Positions 16,793-25,454 of a stretch of DNA of 50,657 bases are shown in pieces. Each line of letters opens with the position of its first letter. Within the stretch, counting starts at the first letter, position 1. A program made the position numbers and the translations under genes. Source of the DNA: Ignavibacteria bacterium UBA7675 (GTDB lineage Bacteria; Bacteroidota; Ignavibacteria; Kapaibacteriales; UB7675); the NCBI GenBank assembly GCA_002483085.1, contig DLHF01000039.1:193-50849 (forward strand). The letters are read 5' to 3'. The notes under the pieces are model-generated. The model saw only the letters and a program-made list of their open reading frames with translations, had not been told where the DNA came from and searched no databases.

Positions 16793-18712
16793 ATGAATGA
16801 GGAAACAGTGCGGGTACTTCTGGTAGACGACGACGAGGATGATTATGTCCTGACCCGCGATCTTTTCGCGGAAATCAAGGCAGGGCGCTACACGCTCGAC
16901 TGGGTCGATTCTTACGAAGATGGTTACGAGGCAATCTGCCGGGGCGAACACGATGTGTATTTGGTGGATTACCGCTTGGGAGCTCACACAGGCCTTGAAC
17001 TGCTGCGCGATGTGCTGACTATGGGCTGTAGAGCGCCTATTATCTTGCTTACTGGCCAAGGCGACCGCGAGGTGGATATCGAGGCAATGCGGTACGGTGC
17101 TTCTGATTACCTTATCAAGATGCAAACAGGCGCTCCACTTCTGGAACGCTCTATCCGCTATGCAATCGAGCGAAAGAAAACAGAGGGGGGCATTATCGCC
17201 GCCGAACAGCGGTTCCGCGCGATATTTGAGCAAAGTGCTGATGCAGTGTTGCTGGTAGACCTCGACACCCGCAGAATCATCGACACAAATGTGGCATTGC
17301 GCCAACTGTTGGGCTTTACGCAGGAAGAACTGCTGCGCATGACAATGTACGATTTCGTCTCCAGCAGTCGCGAGCAGATCGATGGATATATCGAAGCTGC
17401 AATCCAACGCCACTACTATTTTATCGACAAATGTGGTTTCATCAAGAGCGATGGCTCTGTGCTCCAGGTAGAAACCAGCCTCAACTTTATTTCCTATGGA
17501 AATTCCCGGGCTATCAATATCGTGGCTCGCGACCTCTCACAGCGCAAGGTGTACAAAGGCTCTGAAAGTAAGCCAGCGGATGAGAAATTAGTGTACGACC
17601 TGCTGCACGGTATTACCAATGAATTCCGCACGCCTCTGACCTCTGTTATGGGAATGATAAGCCTTTTGGAACGCGAGTTGCCCACGCCGGAGAAGCAAGC
17701 ATACGCACGCATGCTTGGCAACAGTGTATCAGGGCTGGTAAGCATTCTTGGACACGTTTCTACTATTATGCGTTGCCAACAGCTCTCGCACGACAGCTTC
17801 GACCAGTTTCCCATTGTAAAAACTCTTCGCGAAGTGGCCGTTACATTCGAGAAGACAGCACGGGCTAAAAATATAGGGCTGCAAATCAACATCCGTAGTG
17901 ATGCTATTATCAAAGCGGATCGCTTGCTTTTCTCGCGGGCAATTGGCGCACTGTTGGACAACGCTGTACACTTTACCAACCGGGGAGTAGTTTCGGTGAC
18001 AGTGGATGCACAGACAACGGAGGGCGAATACAGAGCTTTCCTGCAAATAAGCGATACGGGCTATGGTATCACAACCGACATGCTGCCCCGTGTATTTGAG
18101 CCATTTGTAAGGCAATTTTATGAAAAAGGGGCGCAGCAGGAAGGCCGAGGACTCGGCCTCACAATTGCCAAAAACGTATTTGAAGCATTAGGTGGTACAA
18201 TCAGAATTATCAGCGTGGAGGGCGAAGGCACAACTGTGATTTGTACGCTTCCGGCTGAGCCCGTGCCGCAACAATACTATGGAGAGCGGCAGGAGACAGT
18301 AGAGCGCTACACGGGGTTGCCCCAGATGCTTGTGATCGAAGACGACAAGGGCTATCAGAAACTCATTATGCGCCATTTCGATGGCATTTATCGCATCGAC
18401 TGTGCCGATACAGCCGAGCAAGCTATTTCTCTCTGTGAAAACAGCATTTACAGCCTTATCCTCGTCGACATCAATCTCGGCTACGGTCGCAGCGGTATCG
18501 ACGCTCTTATGGAAATACGCAGGCTGCCCGAATACCAAGATATACCGGCTATTGCTGTTACAGCCTACTCCTTCGAGCTCAAAAGAAAGGAATTATTTGA
18601 AGCAGGCTTTACGGATTACATACAGAAGCCCTTTACGCAGTCGCAAATACTCGGCGTAGTATCGCGCCATATTGCGTCATCGAAAAGGATTTCACCAGTG
18701 TCGATCTCTTGA
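16793..18712 (+). CDS. receiver-PAS-HisKA-HATPase-receiver hybrid protein lacking the phospho-acceptor His
   Basis: A 639-residue soluble protein. The ATG at 16793 has AAGGAT 7 bases upstream and starts just before the first receiver. Domains in order: receiver (~5-125, D59 in YLVDYRLG), PAS (~138-250, FRAIFEQSADAVLLVDLD), HisKA-like (~265-330), HATPase_c (~375-490, ISDTGYGIT and GRGLGLTI) and C-terminal receiver (~515-630, D559 in LILVDINLG). The H box reads GITNEFRTPLTS: the residue aligned with the phosphorylated His is N276 (AAT at 17618-17620). The rest of the kinase core, including the ATP lid glycines, looks intact. H272, four residues earlier, is unlikely to substitute. The protein may work as a phosphate sink, a scaffold, or an allosteric partner of the upstream GAF kinase. 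Confidence 0.9.
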   Translation: MNEETVRVLLVDDDEDDYVLTRDLFAEIKAGRYTLDWVDSYEDGYEAICRGEHDVYLVDYRLGAHTGLELLRDVLTMGCRAPIILLTGQGDREVDIEAMRYGASDYLIKMQTGAPLLERSIRYAIERKKTEGGIIAAEQRFRAIFEQSADAVLLVDLDTRRIIDTNVALRQLLGFTQEELLRMTMYDFVSSSREQIDGYIEAAIQRHYYFIDKCGFIKSDGSVLQVETSLNFISYGNSRAINIVARDLSQRKVYKGSESKPADEKLVYDLLHGITNEFRTPLTSVMGMISLLERELPTPEKQAYARMLGNSVSGLVSILGHVSTIMRCQQLSHDSFDQFPIVKTLREVAVTFEKTARAKNIGLQINIRSDAIIKADRLLFSRAIGALLDNAVHFTNRGVVSVTVDAQTTEGEYRAFLQISDTGYGITTDMLPRVFEPFVRQFYEKGAQQEGRGLGLTIAKNVFEALGGTIRIISVEGEGTTVICTLPAEPVPQQYYGERQETVERYTGLPQMLVIEDDKGYQKLIMRHFDGIYRIDCADTAEQAISLCENSIYSLILVDINLGYGRSGIDALMEIRRLPEYQDIPAIAVTAYSFELKRKELFEAGFTDYIQKPFTQSQILGVVSRHIASSKRISPVSIS

Positions 18713-18715
18713 TGC

Positions 18716-18982
18716 TTACGAAGAACGGCGTGTACCGTACCATAGGCCAGTATCGATCATAATGGCAACAATAAGTAAAGCTATCTGGAGAACGCCCCAA
18801 ACGCCGTCGAACCAGTTGGTAACGGCGCTGTACCACAAAAGCGTGGTTGGTACAAAAATAAAGCCAAGCACTGGTAGCAGCAGAGAATTAAACATGCCTG
18901 TAAACCAAGTGGAAAACAGCCACAGCAACACAACTACGAACCGGGGTGTTGCCAATGCGAGAAGAACAAGCAGACAGGGCAT
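18716..18982 (-). CDS. small conserved membrane protein
   Basis: An 88-residue protein with about three hydrophobic segments (near residues 1-25, 33-50 and 58-80) and an MPCLLVLLALATPR opening that I associate with a widespread family of short, uncharacterised membrane proteins. Location is probably the inner membrane. A purine-rich AAGAGAG site lies upstream of the ATG. Its stop is only 3 bases from the stop of the convergent hybrid kinase gene, leaving no room for a separate terminator. Confidence 0.65.
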   Translation of the reverse strand: MPCLLVLLALATPRFVVVLLWLFSTWFTGMFNSLLLPVLGFIFVPTTLLWYSAVTNWFDGVWGVLQIALLIVAIMIDTGLWYGTRRSS

Positions 18983-19057
18983 AGAGCTATCTCTCTTATA
19001 ATGAAATTGTCTAAAGCCTTTCCTGCCCGAAAGAGCGTGTGTTTCTACGATTCTTTA

Positions 19058-19135
19058 CCGCGATAGAGGCCGCAATCCAAGCGGCGGCACGTGCAGCGCG
19101 GTGCAGAGACTCACAGCGGGGACAGAGACCGGACT
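19058..19135 (+). repeat. dispersed intergenic repeat, copy 2
   Basis: The core at 19096-19110 differs from copy 1 by one base (GCGCGGTGCAGAGAC). It is preceded by a CCGC..GCGGCGG segment and followed by a ggggacagagaccgg tail. It shares the 15-mer CGTGCAGCGCGGTGC exactly with the copy near 43155. It lies in the intergenic space between two minus-strand genes. Confidence 0.6.
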
Positions 19136-19265
19136 GTAGACAAGTTCAATGTATAATATATGAACATCGGTACTATACCAGCGTTCACTGATTTTGTTGC
19201 AGCTACCTCTGCACCTCTGCCGATTTCCCCATGTATGTATCAATGCCGGTCGGCATTCCAGCTAA

Positions 19266-20984
19266 TCAGAACGACATCAGGTACAACGTAAGATTGGTCT
19301 CCTGTTCGAGATCGATTTTTTTGCGAATGCGATAACGGTAGCTTTCGATGCTGCGAGTAGACTGGCAAAGCATCTGCGCCATTTCTTTGGTAGAGAGATT
19401 AATCTTGATAAGCGAACACACTTTCAGCTCTGTAGGCGAGAGCGATGGATGAAGCTCCGACAGCTTACGCAAGAAACTATGATGCACTTGCTGAAACTGT
19501 TGTTCAAACCGCCCCCAATTCTCTTCGGCGCCTATACTTTCGTCGATCTGGTGCATCGCTTCGCGCACTACCGAACGGCTGCTTTCCTCTCCGCGCTCAA
19601 GCTGGCGCATTTTTTTCTTCAGCCGCACGAGCACTTCATTCTTTTGCGAGAGATACAGAGCCAGAGTTGTGAGCTCTTTGTTTTTCAGCTCCATTTGCAT
19701 TTCGAGCTGTTTGTTTTGCAGCTTAAATATTTCGCTTTCGTGCCGGGCGATTTCCGCTTCTTTCTGCGCCAGTTCTTTCTCTGCTTCAGCCTTTTCAACA
19801 TCGAACCGCAGTTGCATCACTGTCATTGTCTTCTGCGTTTCGGCGCTCTCTACCTGTTCGCGTACTGCTGCAAAGCTCTTGAGGTGTGCTATAGCTTTCG
19901 GCAGATCGTGCAAAGCTTCATAGGCCGACGAAAGAAGGCCATGAGCTTCGAATTCTGTTTTGAGGTCTCCTGTCTTCTGTATATACTCCAGAGCATCAGT
20001 CAGAAAGCCCACTCCCTCCTGATAATTGCCGAGCATACAATACACATTGCCAATATCCTTGAGTACAACTCCGTACTGAGCAGTTTTCTTTAATGCTTCA
20101 TATATCTGCAAGGTGCGGTAGTAGTAGGCAAGCGCCGTATGAAGATCGCCTTCTCTCTGGTACACAAAGCCAATATTGTTCAGTGTCTGGCCATACATAT
20201 AGCGATTGCCAAGAGCCTGAAACATGTGCGAGGCCTGGCGTAGGCGTTCCAGAGCTTCTTTCCGCTGGCCCCGCTCTAAATAAATACCACTGATATTGCC
20301 CAGCGATTGAGCTTCGCCAACCTTATCGCCCATCCGGCTGCGATACTCCAGGCCCTGCTGGTAGTATTTTAGCGCCTGGTCGAAGTCGCGCATCCAGAAA
20401 TAGAGATTGCCTGTATTATTGCACGTAGAGCCAAGTGCATCCAGATACCCCTCTTTATTGCCTATACTCAGGCCACGCAGGAAGTAGTCTAAAGCCTTTG
20501 GATAGTTGCCAATTTCGCCGTAGAGAACGCCCAGCGCATTGAGCATTTTTAGAATCTCGCGAAAGTCGCCGATTTGCTCCCACAATAGCAGGCTTTGCAT
20601 ACACACGTCAATAGCCACGCGATTATCGCCCCGGTGTGCATACACAATGCCTTTTTCATATAGCACATTGGCGATGCCCGCTTGATGTTGTAGCTCTGTA
20701 TAGAGCAGCAGTGCCTCATCGAGTGCTTCGAGCGATGTGTCGTAATTGGCAAAGGATAATTCGCATGCTCCAACATTCCACAGGCTACGCGCGCGCTCCT
20801 GCATATCGCCAGCGAGGTCGGCGTATTTTAGCGCTTCTCGGGCATGGAACAACGACTGCTGGGGATTGCTGCGAATAAGAGCGCGTGAAAACTCGTTGTG
20901 TCGGCTGGCCTGCTCCAGAAAATCTTGGGCTTCTGTAGAAAGCTCATCTTTTGTATCTGTGCTGTTGGAGCGCATAGAGCTCAT
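19266..20984 (-). CDS. TPR / coiled-coil / C-terminal HTH regulator
   Basis: About 572 residues. The N-terminal ~380 residues contain about nine tetratricopeptide repeats (e.g. ALDYFLRGLSIGNKEG, NNTGNLYFWMRDFDQALKYY). A long charged coiled coil follows (~395-470, VEKAEAEKELAQKEAEIARH). The last ~60 residues form a LuxR/GerE-like helix-turn-helix (LSPTELKVCSLIKINLSTKEMAQ, SIESYRYRIRKK). This layout is common in FCB bacteria as a one-component regulator whose TPR part senses a peptide or protein. The start is uncertain: ATG at 20984 is used, with alternatives at 20975 and 21032. A TATAAT sequence lies directly upstream. It sits near the phosphorelay operon but on the opposite strand. Confidence 0.85.
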   Translation of the reverse strand: MSSMRSNSTDTKDELSTEAQDFLEQASRHNEFSRALIRSNPQQSLFHAREALKYADLAGDMQERARSLWNVGACELSFANYDTSLEALDEALLLYTELQHQAGIANVLYEKGIVYAHRGDNRVAIDVCMQSLLLWEQIGDFREILKMLNALGVLYGEIGNYPKALDYFLRGLSIGNKEGYLDALGSTCNNTGNLYFWMRDFDQALKYYQQGLEYRSRMGDKVGEAQSLGNISGIYLERGQRKEALERLRQASHMFQALGNRYMYGQTLNNIGFVYQREGDLHTALAYYYRTLQIYEALKKTAQYGVVLKDIGNVYCMLGNYQEGVGFLTDALEYIQKTGDLKTEFEAHGLLSSAYEALHDLPKAIAHLKSFAAVREQVESAETQKTMTVMQLRFDVEKAEAEKELAQKEAEIARHESEIFKLQNKQLEMQMELKNKELTTLALYLSQKNEVLVRLKKKMRQLERGEESSRSVVREAMHQIDESIGAEENWGRFEQQFQQVHHSFLRKLSELHPSLSPTELKVCSLIKINLSTKEMAQMLCQSTRSIESYRYRIRKKIDLEQETNLTLYLMSF

Positions 20985-21423
20985 AAGAACATTATAGAAT
21001 AGAATAATCGCAGGCATGGCGCACAACTGCACTGCGGACAGAGTGTACTTACTTGCATACCATTACGGACTACAAAGCTCCACACTCTCAACCACCGACT
21101 ACGGCATTATGTCCCCGAGCTACCGTAGCGTTCATAGAATGACAGAATAGCATTCGGTATAGCACACGCGCCAAACAGCGCTGCCAGCCTTTGCTGATCC
21201 GACGATATTTGCATAGGCATATAAGGCTGGAGTATTTGTCCGCCTAGTAGCACTCCGATACCAAGGCATTACAACCAGTGGTAGTGATCCCGTCCGTGCA
21301 TCATGGTTATAATCACCGGGCGCCGAAAGACACCCGTACCACGGATACTTCCCACAGGAACAACTAGTACGTTCTCTATGAGAGCAAGAGCTCGCAGTCC
21401 GTTCCGGACAGCAATACTGATGT
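20985..21423. other. gene-free intergenic region
   Basis: About 440 bases between two minus-strand genes. It must hold the promoter of the TPR regulator (a TATAAT lies just before its start) and the 3' end of the cysS transcript. No ORF with support, no tRNA and no strong hairpin were seen. Confidence 0.35.
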
Positions 21424-22890
21424 TTATAGCTTTTCGATCACGTAGCCTTCTTTCAGATCCTTTACAGCATAGCCAGCAGTAGAGATTTCGTCGCGAAGGC
21501 GGTCGGCTTCGGCAAAGTTCCGTCCTTTTTTAGCTTCAAAACGGCGTTCGGCCATCAGCAGAACATCTTCGGGCACAAGAAGCTCTTCTTCAGCCGGCCT
21601 CGGCCCTATAGTCCACACATCATAGATATCATTCAGCTCAGTAAAAAAGCGCAGCAGGTCGGAGCGCCACACATGCGGAATACCCGTAACGGGATGTTCA
21701 TTGATAAAAGTAAAAACATGTGCAATAGCGCGTGCGGTATTCAGATTGTCGGCCAGTTCGCGAAAGACGCGACTGCGCAGTTCGGACACTTCCAGAACAT
21801 CATCGCCATCATTATTGTTCCCGATTTCGTACACATCGTAGATATATTCCTGCACACGCATACGCGCTTTCCCACTTGCTTCCAGCCCCGCAAACGTAAA
21901 ATTCATACGCGAAGAAAAGTGCGCCGAGAACATCAGATAGCGCACATCAAGCGGGTCGACCCCCTTGTCTATCAGATCGCGCAGCGTAAAGAAATTACCG
22001 AGCGACTTGCTCATTTTTTCGCCTTCTACTTCCAGGAACTCATTGTGGCACCACATATGAGTAGGAGCAACACCGTACCCCGCCTTGCTTTGTGCTATTT
22101 CGTCTTCGTGGTGCGGGAATTTCAGATCGACGCCTCCGGTATGAATATCAAAAGGCAGGCCGAGCAATTCGGCTTCCATGGCCGAGCATTCGATATGCCA
22201 GCCAGGTCGGCCATCGCACTGTTCGCCATTCACTTCAAACTCCCAGTATGGCTCGCCGGGTTTGCGCCCTTTCCACAGCACAAAATCGCTGGCCTGATCG
22301 CGCTCATAAAGGTCGCTGTCGATGCGCACGCCTTCCTGAAAATTCTCGAAGTCGATAGTAATCAGGTGGCCATACGTATCGGCTTGGCGCCACGAGGAAA
22401 CATCGAAGTACACACTTCCATTGCGTACATAGGCAAAGCCTGCGTCGACAATACGCTTCACGAGATCCTGCATTTGCGGAATATAATCGGTAGCGCAGGG
22501 CATTTCGTAGAAACCGCTGCGCCGGATACCAACAGCTTCCAAGTCCTGCACAAAAGCTTTGATAAAATAATCGGTGTAGCGGAACAGATTTTGTTTTACA
22601 TCGTCGGTTTGTTCGCCCATTGCGGGATGCCACGACGCGGATCCCTGTGCGCTTCCGCGTATCGTATTGTCGTCGATGTCGGTAATATTCATCACCCACC
22701 GAACTTTATAGCCACCGACAACCTTCAGAACACGCTGAAGGAGGTCGGGAAAAAGAAAAGCGCGCATATTGCCAAGGTGAGCATAATTATATACTGTAGG
22801 ACCGCAGGAGTACATCCGCACTTCGTCTGCATCAATGGGTGTGAAGGGTTCAACCTGTCGGGTTAAAGAATTGTAAAGATGAATTTGCAT
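21424..22890 (-). CDS. cysS: cysteinyl-tRNA synthetase
   Basis: A 488-residue class I aminoacyl-tRNA synthetase that charges tRNA-Cys in the cytoplasm. Diagnostic features: CGPTVYNYAHLGN with zinc ligand C29 and the HIGH-type signature HLGN at 38-41; WHIECSAM with C235; LKFPHHEDEIAQS with further zinc ligands near 260; and KMSKS at 292-296. The C-terminal part contains the DALR-type helical region and an acidic insertion near 350 (NNNDGDDV). Length is normal for the family. It is divergent from the MlaE gene with about 280 bases between. No ribosome site is evident before the ATG. Confidence 0.97.
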   Translation of the reverse strand: MQIHLYNSLTRQVEPFTPIDADEVRMYSCGPTVYNYAHLGNMRAFLFPDLLQRVLKVVGGYKVRWVMNITDIDDNTIRGSAQGSASWHPAMGEQTDDVKQNLFRYTDYFIKAFVQDLEAVGIRRSGFYEMPCATDYIPQMQDLVKRIVDAGFAYVRNGSVYFDVSSWRQADTYGHLITIDFENFQEGVRIDSDLYERDQASDFVLWKGRKPGEPYWEFEVNGEQCDGRPGWHIECSAMEAELLGLPFDIHTGGVDLKFPHHEDEIAQSKAGYGVAPTHMWCHNEFLEVEGEKMSKSLGNFFTLRDLIDKGVDPLDVRYLMFSAHFSSRMNFTFAGLEASGKARMRVQEYIYDVYEIGNNNDGDDVLEVSELRSRVFRELADNLNTARAIAHVFTFINEHPVTGIPHVWRSDLLRFFTELNDIYDVWTIGPRPAEEELLVPEDVLLMAERRFEAKKGRNFAEADRLRDEISTAGYAVKDLKEGYVIEKL

Positions 22891-23098
22891 ATGCGATACT
22901 GTCCCTGGAAGTGGGAAAAAGAAAGTTCATTCCGGCTCGGCAGCCGCCTGTGCAGAGCGCATCCGGCGATTTTGCAGCAATGCGAGTTAAAATTACAGCG
23001 GGAAGCGACAATTACCAAACGCTGGAATACTACTCTTTTTCCACCCTTCTGTGTATTACAGAAGTAGATGGTCTGAATGGAAGCAACGCGGCATTGTG

Positions 23099-23129
23099 TT
23101 TGATGGACACAAAAAGAGTGGTATCTTTG
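23099..23129 (+). promoter_or_regulatory. Bacteroidetes-type promoter for the mlaE gene
   Basis: TTTG at 23099-23102 and TATCTTTG at 23122-23129 are separated by 19 bases, an exact match to the -33/-7 consensus (TTTG, TAnnTTTG) of primary promoters in Bacteroides. It would start the transcript near 23137, about 35 bases before the mlaE ATG, leaving room for the AGAGGAG ribosome site. Confidence 0.65.
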
Positions 23130-23171
23130 CTGTTTACGGCGTTGCAGGTAGGTATTTTGCAGAGGAGAGCT

Positions 23172-23951
23172 ATGTTGTCGCTGATTGCACGGTTCGGACG
23201 AGGCATTATAAATTTCTTCCGGGAGTTCGGGATGGTCACCCTGTTGCTGAAGCAGGTTATCCGATACATCCCACGTGTGTTTAAGGATCGCCATCTCGTA
23301 GTAGAGCAGATGGCCATAGTGGGTGCCGACTCTCTGCCATTAGTACTGCTCATCGGGGCTTTTACGGGAGCTATTGCAGCTCTACAGGCCACGAACCTTT
23401 TTGCAAAATTTAATCTTATTGGCATTGCGCGACCGTTTATCGGCGGCTCGATTTCCACAGTAGTGCTTACCGAGCTTACGCCCGTGCTCACAGCTTTAGT
23501 ATTTGCAGGCCGTGTAGGTGGTGCTATGACAGCGCAAATCGGCACGATGCAGGTATCCGAGCAAATCGACGCATTGGAGATGATGGCCATTGATAAAAAC
23601 CGCTACTTGTCGATGCCGCGTGTTTTTGCCGCGCTGACTATGCTGCCGGTACTGGCTGTTTTTTCCAATGTCATTGCCATTCTTGGGGCATTTTTGCTTA
23701 CCAATCTGAAATTTGGCTTTGCCCCAGAGACGTTTTTTGAATCGGTGCAGCGCTTTTTCATGATTAATGAAGTCCTCATCAGCCTGGCCAAAGCGTTTAT
23801 GTTCGGCGGCGTTACAGCTCTTATTGGCTGTCATGTAGGATTTCTTACGCAGGGCGGTGCCGAGGGTGTAGGCGCCAGTACGGTGCGCTCATTTACCCTG
23901 TCGGCTTCTTCCATCCTGATCATCGACGCAGTGTTTGGATATTTAGGATAA
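23172..23951 (+). CDS. mlaE: MlaE-family ABC transporter permease
   Basis: A 259-residue inner-membrane permease of the MlaE/TTG2B/YrbE family, the membrane part of MCE-type lipid transporters. About five hydrophobic segments are present, with the family core LIGAFTGAIAALQ, VVLTELTPVLTALVFAGRVGGAM and AQIGTMQVSEQIDALEMM. The ATG at 23172 is chosen over a start 87 codons upstream because AGAGGAGAG precedes it directly and a consensus promoter lies between the two. Its usual partners, the MlaF ATPase and the MlaD MCE protein, are not in this window, so the complex must be completed from another locus. The next gene is trmB on the same strand. Confidence 0.93.
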   Translation: MLSLIARFGRGIINFFREFGMVTLLLKQVIRYIPRVFKDRHLVVEQMAIVGADSLPLVLLIGAFTGAIAALQATNLFAKFNLIGIARPFIGGSISTVVLTELTPVLTALVFAGRVGGAMTAQIGTMQVSEQIDALEMMAIDKNRYLSMPRVFAALTMLPVLAVFSNVIAILGAFLLTNLKFGFAPETFFESVQRFFMINEVLISLAKAFMFGGVTALIGCHVGFLTQGGAEGVGASTVRSFTLSASSILIIDAVFGYLG

Positions 23952-24009
23952 TGCTCTTTTTTTCGCCCGGCCATCTGGCCGCATTCCGCAGATACTCTGA
24001 TTATTTACT

Positions 24010-24738
24010 ATGACCAGCAGAACGATAGACTACACAAAATACCCGGTACCGCGTATCAGGCATCACGCCAACCCGACACTGTACCTGCCAGAAAGCAACC
24101 ATCACGTACATCTCAGTTATTATCCCCCGGTCGTGGTTCCCGACTGGCGCGAACACTTTGCCAATGGGCAGCCACCAGCATGGTTGGACGTAGGCTCGGG
24201 CATGGGAAAATTCCTGATTGAGACAGCGCTCGGTGCGCCAGAGACAAATATTCTGGGCATTGAGCTGCGCAAAACGGCAGTAGAATGGGTGCAAAGTGTG
24301 CTTCATGGCGAAAAGATATCCAACGCCTCGCTGCTGTGGTATAGTGTAGTTAATGGACTGCAATTTATAGAAACAGGCTCCCTCGAAAAGATTTTCTACT
24401 TTTTCCCCGACCCGTGGGTAAAAAAGAGGCATCACAAACGGCGGGCGTTCTCCAATGCCTTGCTCGACGAATTCGCGCGAATGCTGCGCCCGGATGGACG
24501 GCTGTATCTGATGACCGATGTTCCAGAGGTAGACGACTACCAGCAGGAAGTGCTACGCGAGCATGGATATTTCTCCTGCCAGTACACTCCTTCTGATGCA
24601 GAGTGGGGTCCTACAGTCCGCACCGATCAGGAACGCTTTTGCCTGAAGAAAAATATTCCCTATGTGCGCGTTACCTGTGTGCCAGCTTTACAGCCCGCGC
24701 CGGACGGAGCAGACCATGACCAGCATTCTCACTCCTGA
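24010..24738 (+). CDS. trmB: tRNA (guanine-N7-)-methyltransferase
   Basis: A 242-residue SAM-dependent enzyme that makes m7G46 in tRNA. SAM motif I is WLDVGSGMGKFL, followed by ILGIELRKTAVEW. The family-defining FPDPWVKKRHHKRRAF and a late TDVPEVDDY segment are present. The C-terminus ends in a His/Asp-rich tail (PDGADHDQHSHS) not typical of the family. The last 23 bases overlap the start of aat, so the two are likely translated together. No ribosome site is clear before the ATG. Confidence 0.93.
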   Translation: MTSRTIDYTKYPVPRIRHHANPTLYLPESNHHVHLSYYPPVVVPDWREHFANGQPPAWLDVGSGMGKFLIETALGAPETNILGIELRKTAVEWVQSVLHGEKISNASLLWYSVVNGLQFIETGSLEKIFYFFPDPWVKKRHHKRRAFSNALLDEFARMLRPDGRLYLMTDVPEVDDYQQEVLREHGYFSCQYTPSDAEWGPTVRTDQERFCLKKNIPYVRVTCVPALQPAPDGADHDQHSHS

Positions 24739-25300
24739 GCTTGTTGTACTCGCCTACCGGCACGGCTACTTTCCAATGGCCGATGAAGAAGCCGGAGAGG
24801 TCTACTGGCATTCGCCCGATCCCCGAGCAATTATACCGCTCGACCGAGTGAATGTCTCCCGGTCGCTCAGGCAGACAATCCGCAAGGGAGTGTATGAAAT
24901 TCGCATGAACACAGCTTGTGAAGAAGTAATTCATCTGTGCGCTCATCGCGAAGAGACCTGGATATCCAGCGATATTCTGGCTGCATATACACACATGCAT
25001 ACTCTTGGCTATGTGCATTCTGTGGAAGCGTGGTACAATGGTGAGCTAGCAGGCGGGCTATACGGAGTGGCAATTGGCGGCGCCTTCTTTGGAGAGTCGA
25101 TGTTTTCCCGGCGTACAGATGCATCGAAAGTTGCGTTTGTAGCCCTTGCCGAACACCTGCGCGAACGAAAGTACACGCTGCTCGACTCGCAATATATCAA
25201 TCCACACATGGAGCGCCTTGGTGCGGTGGAAATTCCGCGAAGTGTGTACATGGGGCTGCTCGCACAGGCTCTGCTCCTGAACCGAACATTTGGGGGATAG
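24716..25300 (+). CDS. aat: leucyl/phenylalanyl-tRNA-protein transferase
   Basis: A 194-residue enzyme that adds Leu or Phe to N-terminal basic residues, making N-degrons. Conserved signatures: YRHGYFPMAD near the start, YWHSPDPRAIIPL, HSVEAWYNGELAGGLYGVAIGGAFFGESMFSR, ASKVAFVAL, and DSQYINPHMERLGAVEIPR. The ATG at 24716 is preferred over the upstream in-frame start at 24662 because GGAG lies 7 bases before it and the N-terminus then matches the family. It overlaps the trmB 3' end. Confidence 0.95.
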   Translation: MTSILTPELVVLAYRHGYFPMADEEAGEVYWHSPDPRAIIPLDRVNVSRSLRQTIRKGVYEIRMNTACEEVIHLCAHREETWISSDILAAYTHMHTLGYVHSVEAWYNGELAGGLYGVAIGGAFFGESMFSRRTDASKVAFVALAEHLRERKYTLLDSQYINPHMERLGAVEIPRSVYMGLLAQALLLNRTFGG

Positions 25301-25454
25301 GCCTGCCGGGTGCAACTTTGTATATTGCCAGAGCACTTTATAGATTGGAGGCTGCGGCAACAGTACCTATGTTGCGCTGTCTTGTGCAATGCACCGGGCC
25401 AACATTCGTGCTATCCGAAATCCGGCAACACGTTGGAACCGACCAGTAAATACT

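Noticed and set aside
21673..22866. 397-residue plus-strand ORF antisense to cysS
   Set aside because: cysS has intact HIGH/KMSKS and zinc ligands; the antisense product matches nothing I recognise.
23967..23980. CGGCCA/TGGCCG hairpin after mlaE as a terminator
   Set aside because: The loop is only 2 bases and the T run precedes the stem instead of following it.
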